DNA from: Gemmatimonadaceae bacterium
Lineage (GTDB): Bacteria > Latescibacterota > UBA2968 > UBA8231
DNA length: 64,000 nucleotides
Direction of reading: 5' to 3'
Assembly: GCA_026706075.1 (NCBI GenBank)
Contig: JAPOZM010000099.1
Span: 145,980-209,979, forward strand
The notes below the pieces were generated by a model. The model made no database searches, was not told the DNA's origin, and worked only from the letters and a program-made list of their open reading frames with translations. The translations under genes and the position numbers were made by a program. The first letter of the stretch is position 1. Each line of letters starts with the position of its first letter. Positions 1 through 9,035 of the stretch are shown here, one piece after another.

Positions 1-1414
1 GCAGATAGGCGAGCCTGCTCAGTCCCCCCAGCTCGGGCGGGATCGGACCGGTCAGACCGTTCTCCTGGAGTCCCAGACTCCGCAGCTCTGTCAGTCCGCC
101 CAACTCGGGGGGAATCGTCCCGGTCAGGCCGTTGTTCGAGAGGAGCATCTCACGGAGGTCCGCCAGATCGCCCAGCGAAGGGGGGATCGTTCCTGTCAGC
201 TGGTTGTCCTGGAGCCACAGGAACTGCAGGTCGGCAAGCATGCCGATCTCCGGTGGGATCGGGCCCGTCAAGCCGTTGCCATGGAGCAGCAGCAGACCGA
301 GTCGGGTCAGTTGGCCGAGCTCGGGTGGAATCTTCCCCGTCAGCTGGTTACCGGACAGGACCAGCTCCAGCAGTTCGGGCATCTGACCTAGTTCCGGAGG
401 GACGGTCCCGGTCAGGTCATTGGAGCTGAGATCCAACTCCTCCAGGCTCGTCAGGCGGGCCAGATCGGGCGGTATCTCTCCGCTCAACCGATTGGAGTGG
501 AGGACCAGTTGGCGCAGGTCGGCCAGTTGCGCCAGCTGGGAGGGAACGGGTCCCGTCAACTCGTTGTCGGACAGAATCAGCCAGTTCAACCTGGTCAGCA
601 GGGCCAACTCGGTCGGAATCAACCCCGTCAATCCGTTTGCCTGAAGCGCCAACAGTTCCAACTCTGTCAGCTGGCTCAGCTGGGGTGGAATGCCGCCCGT
701 CAACCCGTTGTCGTGGAGATACAGGGCCGTCAGGTTGGACAACTCACTCAGCTGGGAGGGGATCGACCCTGACAGTTCGTTGCCGCGGAGGTTCAGCACC
801 CTCAGCTCCTGCAGTTGTCCCAGCTCGGGGGGGATGGTACCCGTCAAGCCGTTGCCGTGGAGATACAACCCCTGAAGGCTGGTCAAGCCGCTCAGCTCGG
901 GCGGGATCGGCCCCGTCAGGTCGTTGTGGGACAACGCCAGCCACCGCAGGCTCTTCAGTTGCCCTATCTCGGGCGGGATCGGCCCCGTCAGGTCGTTCTC
1001 CAGGATGTAGAGTGTCTCCAGGTCGGCCAGTTGTCCGAGCTGTGGGGGGAGAGTACCCGTCAGCCTCGTGCCCGCCAGGACCAACCGCCGGACGTGGGTG
1101 TGATCGACCCAGACTCCTCTCCATCTGGTAATTGGCCTCTCCGGCGACCAGTTCAGGAAAGCGTCTCCGGCCAGCTCATCGCGAAGCCCGAGGAGCACCT
1201 CGCAGTCCGCCACCAGCAAGGCGTGGTCTTCCGGCTCGGGCACGACAATGCCGTTGGTGCACGGGTTCGGGAGCGGGTCCTCCTGGGCCACCAACCGTCC
1301 CGGCCATCCCGCCGCGCAAGTGATGAGAAGCGCCACGGCTGGCCGGACGAAGCGAGCCCGGGGACGGATTCGAGGCTCGCGGTCCGTCCCGGTCGGGAAA
1401 GTGCTGCACTCCAT
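1..1414 (-). CDS. Plant-type leucine-rich repeat protein, C-terminus beyond window
   Basis: The open frame runs from an ATG at 1414 to the left window edge without a stop, giving 471 residues. The N-terminus has a basic stretch followed by a hydrophobic segment (PAVALLITCAAGW, residues about 26-38), a likely signal peptide. A cap resembling plant LRRNT domains follows (WRGVWVDHTHVRRL), then at least 15 tandem 24-residue repeats of the type LxxLxxLxLxxNxLTGxIPPxLGxL. This is the repeat class of plant receptor kinases and of many exported bacterial surface proteins. The likely role is binding of protein or glycan outside the cell. The missing C-terminus could hold more repeats, a sorting domain or an anchor. 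No other start codon is nearby in frame; there is no strong Shine-Dalgarno. Confidence 0.88.
   Translation of the reverse strand, partial: MECSTFPTGTDREPRIRPRARFVRPAVALLITCAAGWPGRLVAQEDPLPNPCTNGIVVPEPEDHALLVADCEVLLGLRDELAGDAFLNWSPERPITRWRGVWVDHTHVRRLVLAGTRLTGTLPPQLGQLADLETLYILENDLTGPIPPEIGQLKSLRWLALSHNDLTGPIPPELSGLTSLQGLYLHGNGLTGTIPPELGQLQELRVLNLRGNELSGSIPSQLSELSNLTALYLHDNGLTGGIPPQLSQLTELELLALQANGLTGLIPTELALLTRLNWLILSDNELTGPVPSQLAQLADLRQLVLHSNRLSGEIPPDLARLTSLEELDLSSNDLTGTVPPELGQMPELLELVLSGNQLTGKIPPELGQLTRLGLLLLHGNGLTGPIPPEIGMLADLQFLWLQDNQLTGTIPPSLGDLADLREMLLSNNGLTGTIPPELGGLTELRSLGLQENGLTGPIPPELGGLSRLAYL
20..1095 (-). repeat. 72-bp coding repeats (about 15 LRR units)
   Basis: On the plus strand a degenerate core of the form tcgggcgggatcggccccgt recurs every 72 bases, near 35, 104, 177, 250, 322, 394, 466, 538, 610, 682, 752, 826, 898, 970 and 1042. 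The period is 24 codons and the frame stays open, so these are protein repeats. The two units near 898 and 970 are almost identical in the core, which suggests recent unit duplication. Confidence 0.9.
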
Positions 1415-1503
1415 GATGTGTGATTCCAGTATGGCCGCCAGGATGGTTGGCCGTTTAGATTCGACCGAGGTCAACCTCGATGGTCAACGGAGAATGCTAC
1501 CCG

Positions 1504-3792
1504 ATGAGCGACTACCAGGCCAACGCCGTCCTGTCGACGAGGGAGTACCGCGTGGTGGGCCGGCGCCCGGTGCGCCACGACGGCGCCGACAAGGTGACCG
1601 GCAAGGCGCGATACGGCGCCGACATGGTCCTGCCCCGGATGCTCTACGGCAGGATCCTGCGCTCGCCCCACGCCCACGCCCGCATCGAGTCCCTGGACAC
1701 GAGCCGCGCCGAGGCCGCTCCGGGGGTGAAGTCCGTGGTCACGGCGCGGGACTTCCCGGAGCCGGGGGGACCGCCGGGCTGCTTCCAGCTGCTCAACCTG
1801 ATGGCCCGCGACAAGGTGTTCTACAAGGGCCATGCCTTGGCCGCCGTGGCCGCCGCCAGTCCCCACGAGGCGGAGGAGGCCCTCGACCTGATCGACGTGC
1901 GCTACACCCCGCTGCCGGCGGTCTTCGACGCCCCGGCGGCGATGGCCGAGGACGCCCCGCGGCTCCACGAGGACCTGCAGGCGGTCATGGACCCGGACAG
2001 CCTCGACCTGGAGACCTGGCCCCCGAACGTGGCCAACCACCTCGAGAGCGATCTCGGCGACGTGGACGAGGGCTTCCGCCGGGCCGAGGTGGTCGTGCAA
2101 AAGAGCACCACCACGAAGGCCGTCCACCAGGGCTACATCGAGCCCCACGCGGGCACGGCCATGTGGCACGAGGACGGCCGGCTGACGATCTGGAGCAGCA
2201 GCCAGGGCCACTTCTCGGTGCGCGAGCAGACGGCCCGGGTCTGCGGCGTGCCGGTCTCCCGGGTACGCGCCGTGCCCCTGGAGATCGGCGGCGGCTTCGG
2301 CGCCAAGCTGCGGGTCTACGTGGAGCCGGTGGCCGCCCTGCTGGCGCGCAAGGCGCGGGTGCCGGTGAAGATCGCCATGACCCGGGCCGAGGTCTTCGAG
2401 GCCACGGGCCCCGCCTCGGGCACGCAGATCCAGGTGCGCATCGGGGCCACCCGCGACGGCCGCATCACCGCCGCCTCGGCCCGCCTGGTCTACGAGGCCG
2501 GCTGCTTCCCCGGTTCCTCCGTGGGCGCCGGGGTGAGATGCATGTTCTCGCCCTACGACATCCCCCACGCCGCCGTCGAGGGCTTCGACGTGGTCGTCAA
2601 CCGCCCCAAGACCGCCGCCTACCGGGCGCCGGGCACGCCGGCCGCTGCCTTCGCCGTGGAGACCGCCCTCGACGAGCTGGCCGAGCGGCTGGGCCTGGAC
2701 CCCCTCGAGCTGCGCCTGAAGAACTGCGCCGCCGAGGGCACGCGCACCATCGCCGGCACGGCCCTGCCCAGGGTCGGGTTCGCCGAGGTCCTGGAAGCGG
2801 CGCGCGGCCACCACCACTACCGGACGGCTCTCGAGGGGGCGTGGAGGGGGCGTGGCGTGGCCAGCGGCTATTGGGGCAACGGCTCCGGCCCTTCGAGCGC
2901 CGTGGCCGTGGTCAACGCCGACGGAACCGTGCACCTGGCCGAGGGCTCGCCCGACATCGGCGGCACCCGCACCTCGGTGGCCCAGCAGTTCGCCGAGACC
3001 CTGGGCCTGGACGTGGAGGACGTGCGGCCCGAGGTGGCCGACACCGACTCGGTGGGCCAGACCTCCAACACCGGCGGCAGCGGCGTCACCTTCAAGACCG
3101 GCCACGCGGCGATCGCCGCCGCCGAGGACGTGAGGGGCCAGCTCGTCGAGCGCGCCGCCCGCATCTGGGAGTGCGACCCCGGGCAGGTGAGCTATGCCGA
3201 CGGGGTGCTGACGCACGAAGGCGATCCGGAGCTGCGCCTGACGATGCGGGAGATCGCGGCCAGCGCCGCCGCCACCGGCGGCCCCATCGTCGGCCGGGCG
3301 GGGGTCAGCCCCTCGGGCGCCGGCCCCGCCCTGGCGACCCACATCGTCGACGTCGAGGTCGACCCCGAGACCGGCAAGGTGGAGATCCTGCGCTACACGG
3401 CCGTGCAGGACGCCGGCAAGGCGATCCACCCCGGCTACGTGGAGGGCCAGATCCAGGGCGCCGTGGCCCAGGGGGTGGGCTGGGCCCTCAACGAGGAGTA
3501 CTTCACCAACGCCGAGGGCGTCATGGAGAACTCGACCTTCCTCGACTACCGCATGCCCACCAGCCTCGACCTGCCCATGGTCGACACGGTGATCGTCGAG
3601 GTCCACAACCCCGGCCACCCCTACGGCGTGCGCGGCGTCGGCGAGGTGCCGATCGTGCCGCCCCTGGCGGCGGTGGCCAACGCCGTGTACGCCGCCACCG
3701 GCGCCCGCATCGACGACCTGCCCATGAACCCGCCGGCGGTGGCGGCGGCGATCGTCCGGGGCCGGGAGGAGCGGGTGGCGGCGGGGGGTTGA
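1504..3792 (+). CDS. Xanthine dehydrogenase family protein, molybdopterin-binding subunit
   Basis: This 762-residue protein has the layout of the large subunit of the xanthine dehydrogenase/aldehyde oxidoreductase family, which hydroxylates purines, aldehydes or aromatic carbons. The start at 1504 (MSDYQ) is preceded by GGAGA about 10 bases upstream; an in-frame ATG at 1480 is less likely. The cofactor-binding glycine loop GGGFGAK is at residues 262-268. The segment YRAPGTPAAAFAVE follows, and the C-terminal GVRGVGEVP carries the expected catalytic glutamate at residue 714. The FAD and [2Fe-2S] subunits that normally accompany this subunit are absent nearby. It lies 3 bases upstream of a GH78-like gene, so the two are probably co-translated. 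The substrate cannot be told from sequence. Confidence 0.9.
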   Translation: MSDYQANAVLSTREYRVVGRRPVRHDGADKVTGKARYGADMVLPRMLYGRILRSPHAHARIESLDTSRAEAAPGVKSVVTARDFPEPGGPPGCFQLLNLMARDKVFYKGHALAAVAAASPHEAEEALDLIDVRYTPLPAVFDAPAAMAEDAPRLHEDLQAVMDPDSLDLETWPPNVANHLESDLGDVDEGFRRAEVVVQKSTTTKAVHQGYIEPHAGTAMWHEDGRLTIWSSSQGHFSVREQTARVCGVPVSRVRAVPLEIGGGFGAKLRVYVEPVAALLARKARVPVKIAMTRAEVFEATGPASGTQIQVRIGATRDGRITAASARLVYEAGCFPGSSVGAGVRCMFSPYDIPHAAVEGFDVVVNRPKTAAYRAPGTPAAAFAVETALDELAERLGLDPLELRLKNCAAEGTRTIAGTALPRVGFAEVLEAARGHHHYRTALEGAWRGRGVASGYWGNGSGPSSAVAVVNADGTVHLAEGSPDIGGTRTSVAQQFAETLGLDVEDVRPEVADTDSVGQTSNTGGSGVTFKTGHAAIAAAEDVRGQLVERAARIWECDPGQVSYADGVLTHEGDPELRLTMREIAASAAATGGPIVGRAGVSPSGAGPALATHIVDVEVDPETGKVEILRYTAVQDAGKAIHPGYVEGQIQGAVAQGVGWALNEEYFTNAEGVMENSTFLDYRMPTSLDLPMVDTVIVEVHNPGHPYGVRGVGEVPIVPPLAAVANAVYAATGARIDDLPMNPPAVAAAIVRGREERVAAGG

Positions 3793-3795
3793 GGC

Positions 3796-6195
3796 GTGAA
3801 GGCCTACCCGGATCCGCCGGCGGTCTTCGGAGAGGCGCGGTGGATCACCGTGCCGGGGCCGCACCCGCAGAACTGCACCTTCCTCGCCCGCCGTGGCTTC
3901 AGGGTGGCCCAGGTCCCTCCGGCCGCCACCCTGCACATCGCCGCGGAGGCGCGCTACGCGGTCTGGCTCAACGGCCGCTACCTCGGCTCGGGGCCGGCTC
4001 GGGGCACCCACTACCGCTACTTCTACGACAGCTACGACGTCGGCGCCCTGCTGGGGGCCGGCCGCAACACCCTGGCGGTGCGCGTCCACTGCCCCCTCGA
4101 CGGTACCACCGGCACGGTGCCGCCGCCCCTGCCGGCGCTGATCGCGCGGCTCGATCCCCTGGTCGTCAGCGACGCCTCCTGGCAGGTCTGCGCCGACCCG
4201 GCCCATCGCGCCGACGCGCTCCTCTACAACCTCCACATCGGGTACTCCGAGTACCGCGATCTGCGCCGCGATCCCGAGGGCTGGGAGGTCGGCGAGGAAG
4301 GGTTCGGCGGCTGGCACGAGGCGCACGAGGTGTGCGCTTCCGGGGACGGTCTCGGAGGCCGGCTGCTCTCCCCGAGGGACATTCCGCCCCTCACCGGCCG
4401 ACACTACCGGCCGGCGCGCATCGTCGACACCGGCGCCGTGCCGCTCCACCGCCCCGGCGTCGAGGACGACCTGGACTACGCCGGGCTGATGCAGGTGGAG
4501 ATGCACCTGGGCCTCTCGCACGAGCTCTTCGCCGACGTGGAGGCGCTCACCCGGGGAGGGGCGGCGACGATCCGGCCCTCCCCGCGGCTCACCACCCTGG
4601 CCGCGGCCGAGGGCGCCTACCTGATCGCCGACTTCGAGCGCGCCGTCTGCGGGCACCTGGTGCTCGACATCGAGGCCCCCGCCGGCACCATCGTCGACGT
4701 CGGCTACGACGAGGCCCTCGGCAACGGGCGCCTGGACCCGAAGCGGTTCAACCCTCTGGGGCCGATCTACCGGTTCGCCGACCGGTTCATCCTGCGGGCC
4801 GGGCGGCAGCGGGTGGCCAGCCGGCTCCACGACCGGGGCGCCCGTATCGTGCAGCTCACCCTGCGCCGGTTCTCCGAGCCGGTCCGCGTCCACGGACTGG
4901 AGCTGGTGGACCGCGTCTACCCGCTGCCCCTGCAGGCCTCCTTCCACTGCGATCAGCCCTTCCTCAACCGGCTCTGGGAGAAGTCGTGCGCCACCGTGGC
5001 CGCCTGCAGCACCGACCTCTTCATCGACTGCCCGTGGCGCGAGCAGACCTTCTGGCTCGACGACTACTACGAGGAGAACCTCTACTACCTCTGCCTCACC
5101 GCCGAGCGCACCTTCCTGGAGCGCAACCTGCGGGTGAGCGCCGAGGCGGCCTTCCCCGACGGCCAGATGCCCGGCCGCTACCCATCGGCCCGCGACGCAC
5201 GGCTGCCGGTGACCACGGCCAACTGGATCATGGTCCTGGCCGACTACTACCGGTACACCGGCGACCTGGCGCTGGTGCGGGAGCTGCTGCCCGTGGCCGA
5301 CGCGGCCCTGGGATGGTTCGACTCGCTGCGGGATACCGACCTGCTGGTGCCCGACCAGACCGACCAGTGGAACTTCATCGACTGGGGGTACGACACGGCC
5401 GGCATCCAGCTCGGCGGCAAGACGGCGGTCCTCAACATGCTGGTGGCCGCGGTCTGCCGGGAGGCGGCGCGGCTCCACGAGGCGGCCGGCGACCCGGCGC
5501 GGGCCCGGCACCTGGAGGCTCGTTCAGCGGATACGGTCGCCGCCCTCCTGAAGGCCCTGTGGAGCTCCGGGGAAGGCCGCCTCCTCGATTGCACCGAGCC
5601 CGGGGACGGCCGGCGCACCTTCAGCCAGATCCCCCACGCCCTCGGCCTCTACTACGATCTGCTGGCGGGTGAGCACCGGCAGGGGGCGCTGGAGGCCCTC
5701 GTCGATCCGGAAGTGGTGCGGGCCGAGCTCGGCTACCAGTACTTCGTGCTCGCCTCCCTGGCGCGCGCCGGCCGCGGCGGGCGGGCCCTGGACGTGCTGC
5801 GCGAGGTGTGGGGCGGGATGGTCGCCGCCGACACCCCGACCCTGTGGGAGGTCGTCGACGGCCGCTCCTCCATGAGCGGCTGCGGCAGCCTCTGCCACGC
5901 CTACGCCTGCGCGCCCCTGCCGATTCTGCAGAGCACGATCCTCGGCGTCAGCCCGCTGCGGCCGGGTTTCGCCGAGTTCCGCTTCGCGCCACGGGGCCTG
6001 GGGGTCCGGTGGGCCGAGGGACGGGTGCCGACGCCCCGCGGCGCGGTGGAGGTCTCCTGGTCGCAACAGGAGTCGGAGGGGCCCCTGGCCACCACCATCG
6101 CGGTGCCGGAGGGGACGGTGGCGGTCTGCGCCGACGGGCGGCGCCTGGAGCCGGGGTCCCACTCCCTGCAGATCGCCCCCAAACACTCCGCCTGA
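3796..6195 (+). CDS. Alpha-L-rhamnosidase-like protein (GH78 family)
   Basis: A 799-residue protein starting at a GTG 3 bases after the upstream stop. The N-terminal half resembles the beta-sandwich domains of bacterial alpha-L-rhamnosidases (AVWLNGRYLGSGPARGTHYRY). The (alpha/alpha)6 catalytic domain begins around residue 380, with the family block DCPWREQTFWLDD near residue 410; characterised enzymes usually read DCPQRDERLGWTGD. A second conserved stretch is ANWIMVLADYYRYTGD. There is no signal peptide, so it probably acts in the cytoplasm on imported oligosaccharides or glycosides. The divergence in the acid-residue block means another deoxy-sugar or a non-standard linkage is possible. Coupling to the molybdenum hydroxylase gene suggests a shared substrate, such as a plant glycoside. 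Confidence 0.82.
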   Translation: MKAYPDPPAVFGEARWITVPGPHPQNCTFLARRGFRVAQVPPAATLHIAAEARYAVWLNGRYLGSGPARGTHYRYFYDSYDVGALLGAGRNTLAVRVHCPLDGTTGTVPPPLPALIARLDPLVVSDASWQVCADPAHRADALLYNLHIGYSEYRDLRRDPEGWEVGEEGFGGWHEAHEVCASGDGLGGRLLSPRDIPPLTGRHYRPARIVDTGAVPLHRPGVEDDLDYAGLMQVEMHLGLSHELFADVEALTRGGAATIRPSPRLTTLAAAEGAYLIADFERAVCGHLVLDIEAPAGTIVDVGYDEALGNGRLDPKRFNPLGPIYRFADRFILRAGRQRVASRLHDRGARIVQLTLRRFSEPVRVHGLELVDRVYPLPLQASFHCDQPFLNRLWEKSCATVAACSTDLFIDCPWREQTFWLDDYYEENLYYLCLTAERTFLERNLRVSAEAAFPDGQMPGRYPSARDARLPVTTANWIMVLADYYRYTGDLALVRELLPVADAALGWFDSLRDTDLLVPDQTDQWNFIDWGYDTAGIQLGGKTAVLNMLVAAVCREAARLHEAAGDPARARHLEARSADTVAALLKALWSSGEGRLLDCTEPGDGRRTFSQIPHALGLYYDLLAGEHRQGALEALVDPEVVRAELGYQYFVLASLARAGRGGRALDVLREVWGGMVAADTPTLWEVVDGRSSMSGCGSLCHAYACAPLPILQSTILGVSPLRPGFAEFRFAPRGLGVRWAEGRVPTPRGAVEVSWSQQESEGPLATTIAVPEGTVAVCADGRRLEPGSHSLQIAPKHSA

Positions 6196-6207
6196 GCCGG
6201 CGCCCGG

Positions 6208-6224
6208 ACCGTGGGCACCACGGT
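6208..6224 (+). other. Intercistronic hairpin
   Basis: ACCGTGG-GCA-CCACGGT forms a perfect 7-bp stem with a 3-base loop between the GH78-like gene and the LamG protein gene. No U-tract follows, so it is more likely a stability or processing element than a rho-independent terminator. Confidence 0.4.
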
Positions 6225-6272
6225 ATCCCGCGCTCTCAGGCTGGTCCGCCTGCCGGAGAGATGAGGTCCACC

Positions 6273-9035
6273 ATGAGAGCCGAAGAGGTCCTGCACTACG
6301 CCTTTGGCGCCGCCGGCGATCCCGTGGAACGCGACCTGAGCGGCGCCGGCCATGACGGCCGGATCGTGGGAGGGGCCCGGCGCGTGGAGGGGGAGTTCGG
6401 CAGCGCCCTGGAGCTCGACGGGACCGATGGCCACGTCGATTGCGGGGCCGACCCGGGCCTGGCACTCGGCGAGGCCGGCACGATCATGCTCTGGCTGCGG
6501 CCCGGGTCCCCGCGGCAGGGAGGGATCGTCAGCTGGTCGGCGGGCCCGGAGGAAGCGGACCAGCGCCTGGTCGTCTCCCTCCACACCTGGAAGGAGAGCG
6601 CTTTCGCCGGAGAGCAGGTCCACGAAGCCCTGGGGACGTACTTCGCCGACGGGGAGCACTCTTCGGAGCAGTTTCGCACCCCCGAGCACAAGCCCTGGTT
6701 CCCGCCCCCCGGCGACTGGGTCTTCTGGGCCGTCACCTTCGACGCCCGCACCGTGGACTACTACCGCGACGGGGTGGCCGTGGAGACGCGGTTCCAGACC
6801 CTGCGCCCCGACACCGGGGATGCGGCCTTGTGGCTGGGTCGATGCGTCGGCCTCGGGGGGCCGGGCGACTACTACAAGGGACTGCTCGCCGACGTGCGCA
6901 TCTACCGGGGCGCCCTGAGCCACCGGGAGGTCTATCTGCGCTACATGGAGTCGGCCGCGGCACGGGGCAAGGAGACCTCCCACTTCGGCTCCGTTGCCAT
7001 CGAGACGGCGGTCAACCCCGAGGCGGGCACGGTCTACGCCGACCTGGACTACCGCAGCCTGGCGCCGATGGCCGGCCGGCCCGCGCTCGCGGCGACGCTT
7101 CTCGACGGCAGGGGAGATGTCGCGGCCCCAGCGAAGGTGCGCATGGCGCCATCCTGGGGACATGCCGAGGCGGTGCTGGACGTCTCGGAGCTGCCCGCCG
7201 GCGGCTACACCTTGCGAGTCGAGCCCGACGAGGGCCGGGCCGCGAGCGAGCCTGTCGAATGGCCCGGCAGAGCCAGGGGCTGGGAGTCGGTGAGGGTGCT
7301 GAACAACTTCTGCTGGGAGCTGCTCGACGACCGGCCGACCGCCGGACAGTCGGAGTGGTCCTTCACCAACCCGCGGCGGGGCTGGGTCTGGTTCCGCACC
7401 GAGAGCGAAGGCGGCCTGACCCTTCGGGTGCCCGGGGCGGCGCCGGAGGCCGTCAGAGAGCCGGGGAAGGGCGGCCGGCAGGAGGCGATGCGCTGGATGG
7501 AGGCCGGCCGGCACCGGATCGTCGCCAGCGGCCCGGGCACGCTCCACCGCCTGACCGTCCGCTCCGTGCCCATCCTCCTGTTCTGGCACTACCCCCACAT
7601 CGGGCCGGGGACCGGCGACGACGGCGAGTACCTGGACCGGCACGTCCTCGGCCCGTGCAACCTGATCCACACCCACCGCCCGGAACCCGGCTCCGACACG
7701 GCCAGGTTCCTGGAGGAGTGGGTGGACCAGCGGGGGCTCTTCGCCCTCGAAGGCCTCTACCTGCTGCAGGACGTGCAGGACACGTTCGAGGACGAGACGG
7801 CCGAGCACCGGATCACGGAGTTCCTGACCGGGAACGCGGGCATGGGGGAGGCCCGCTACCGGGGGGTGATCATCGACGAGTTCTCGCCCGGCGACGACGT
7901 GCAGATGTTCAACAGGAGCTACTACGACGAGTGGACGCGGGCCTGCGCCGCCGTCCTCGACGATCCCCGGTACACCGGCCGCTTCATCATGCCCGCCATG
8001 GGCTACAACATGTACGACTTCGAGAAGAGCGCCGCCTTCCTGACCGGGCTGATCGAGCACGGTTCCTACGTCATCGAGGAGCACTACCTGAACGAGTGCG
8101 ATACCGAGGAGCAGGCGTGGCGGTCGATCCACGAGATCGGCGCCGGCCTCGAGCCCATGCGGCGGCGGGCGAGTCCCGGCTACACCCGGGGCGCGATCAA
8201 GCTGCTCAGCTACCTGCAGCGCGAGATCTGGAATCCGGCCTGCAACTTCCGGGTCTTCCTGGACATGCAGTTCGAGCACCACGCCACGCGGCCCGAGTTC
8301 TTCGGCATCGGCGGCATCGGCGCCTACTCCAGCTACAACTGCAACAACGAGGAGTACGTCCGCTGGGTCTCGGCCTTGATGCGGCACTATGCCATCGAGG
8401 GCGGTACCGACCGCTTGAGCTCCGAGCCGTACGAAGTCGAGCAGATCCGGAATCCCGACTTCCTCGAGGGGACCGAAGGCTGGACGCTGCAGCCGGCGGA
8501 GGAGGGGAGCATGGAGGTGAGGAGCCACGAGGGCTACGGCCTCACCCAGGAACGGCGCCCCCACAGGAGCCATACGGAGATGCCCTTCCTCTGGACCCGG
8601 CGCTCGGGGTCGAGCCCGAACCGCTTCTCCCAGGAGATCCGCAACCTGGAAGCGGGGGGACTCTATCTGGTGCGCCTGTGGGTGGGGGACTACGCCGAGC
8701 TGCTGGCCGGGGAGTCGAGAGACGAGCCGCGGGCGGTCGGTCTGCGAGTGGACGGGGCCGAGGCGTGGGACGGCTGGTACCGCAGCCAGGCTTTCGAGGG
8801 AGACGAGTTCACCTTCGCCAGCTATCTGCCGCCCTTCAGCGCCGACAACCGATACCACTTCAGGATCCACCAGCGCGTCTTCCGCGCCCAGGGGCCCACG
8901 GCCCGACTGGTCGTCGAAGACTGGAAGAGCGACTCCGAGCCGGGGGGACCCGTCGGCCAGGAGCTGATGTTCAACATGATCGACGTGCACCCCTACTTCG
9001 AAGCGGAAGGGGGCGGCGGCGGTCACTCTCCGTAG
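6273..9035 (+). CDS. LamG-domain protein with unclassified C-terminal catalytic-like region
   Basis: A 920-residue protein. The start at 6273 has GAGG six bases upstream; an in-frame ATG at 6261 sits too close to its own GGAG. Residues about 5-230 form a laminin-G/concanavalin-like sandwich (ALELDGTDGHVDCG, TIMLWLRPGSP, GLLADVRIYRGALS), a carbohydrate-binding fold. A short beta domain follows. Residues about 440-720 look like a TIM-barrel glycosidase-type region with acidic clusters (RYRGVIIDEFSPGDDVQ, SYVIEEHYLNE). The last 180 residues look like another carbohydrate-binding sandwich (NPDFLEGTEGWTLQ). I do not recognise a named glycosidase family for the middle region. No signal peptide is visible. 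The gene ends 13 bases inside the convergent sialidase-like gene. Confidence 0.75.
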   Translation: MRAEEVLHYAFGAAGDPVERDLSGAGHDGRIVGGARRVEGEFGSALELDGTDGHVDCGADPGLALGEAGTIMLWLRPGSPRQGGIVSWSAGPEEADQRLVVSLHTWKESAFAGEQVHEALGTYFADGEHSSEQFRTPEHKPWFPPPGDWVFWAVTFDARTVDYYRDGVAVETRFQTLRPDTGDAALWLGRCVGLGGPGDYYKGLLADVRIYRGALSHREVYLRYMESAAARGKETSHFGSVAIETAVNPEAGTVYADLDYRSLAPMAGRPALAATLLDGRGDVAAPAKVRMAPSWGHAEAVLDVSELPAGGYTLRVEPDEGRAASEPVEWPGRARGWESVRVLNNFCWELLDDRPTAGQSEWSFTNPRRGWVWFRTESEGGLTLRVPGAAPEAVREPGKGGRQEAMRWMEAGRHRIVASGPGTLHRLTVRSVPILLFWHYPHIGPGTGDDGEYLDRHVLGPCNLIHTHRPEPGSDTARFLEEWVDQRGLFALEGLYLLQDVQDTFEDETAEHRITEFLTGNAGMGEARYRGVIIDEFSPGDDVQMFNRSYYDEWTRACAAVLDDPRYTGRFIMPAMGYNMYDFEKSAAFLTGLIEHGSYVIEEHYLNECDTEEQAWRSIHEIGAGLEPMRRRASPGYTRGAIKLLSYLQREIWNPACNFRVFLDMQFEHHATRPEFFGIGGIGAYSSYNCNNEEYVRWVSALMRHYAIEGGTDRLSSEPYEVEQIRNPDFLEGTEGWTLQPAEEGSMEVRSHEGYGLTQERRPHRSHTEMPFLWTRRSGSSPNRFSQEIRNLEAGGLYLVRLWVGDYAELLAGESRDEPRAVGLRVDGAEAWDGWYRSQAFEGDEFTFASYLPPFSADNRYHFRIHQRVFRAQGPTARLVVEDWKSDSEPGGPVGQELMFNMIDVHPYFEAEGGGGGHSP

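Noticed and set aside
20..1095. Regular 72-base repeats considered as a CRISPR array or DNA satellite
   Set aside because: Repeats are degenerate, directly adjacent without spacers and keep a reading frame encoding LRR units.
1471..5511. Very long open frame on the minus strand opposite the XDH- and GH78-like genes
   Set aside because: It is an antisense shadow caused by high third-position GC; its translation is low-complexity (His/Gly/Val-rich) with no family motifs, while the plus-strand genes are clearly real.
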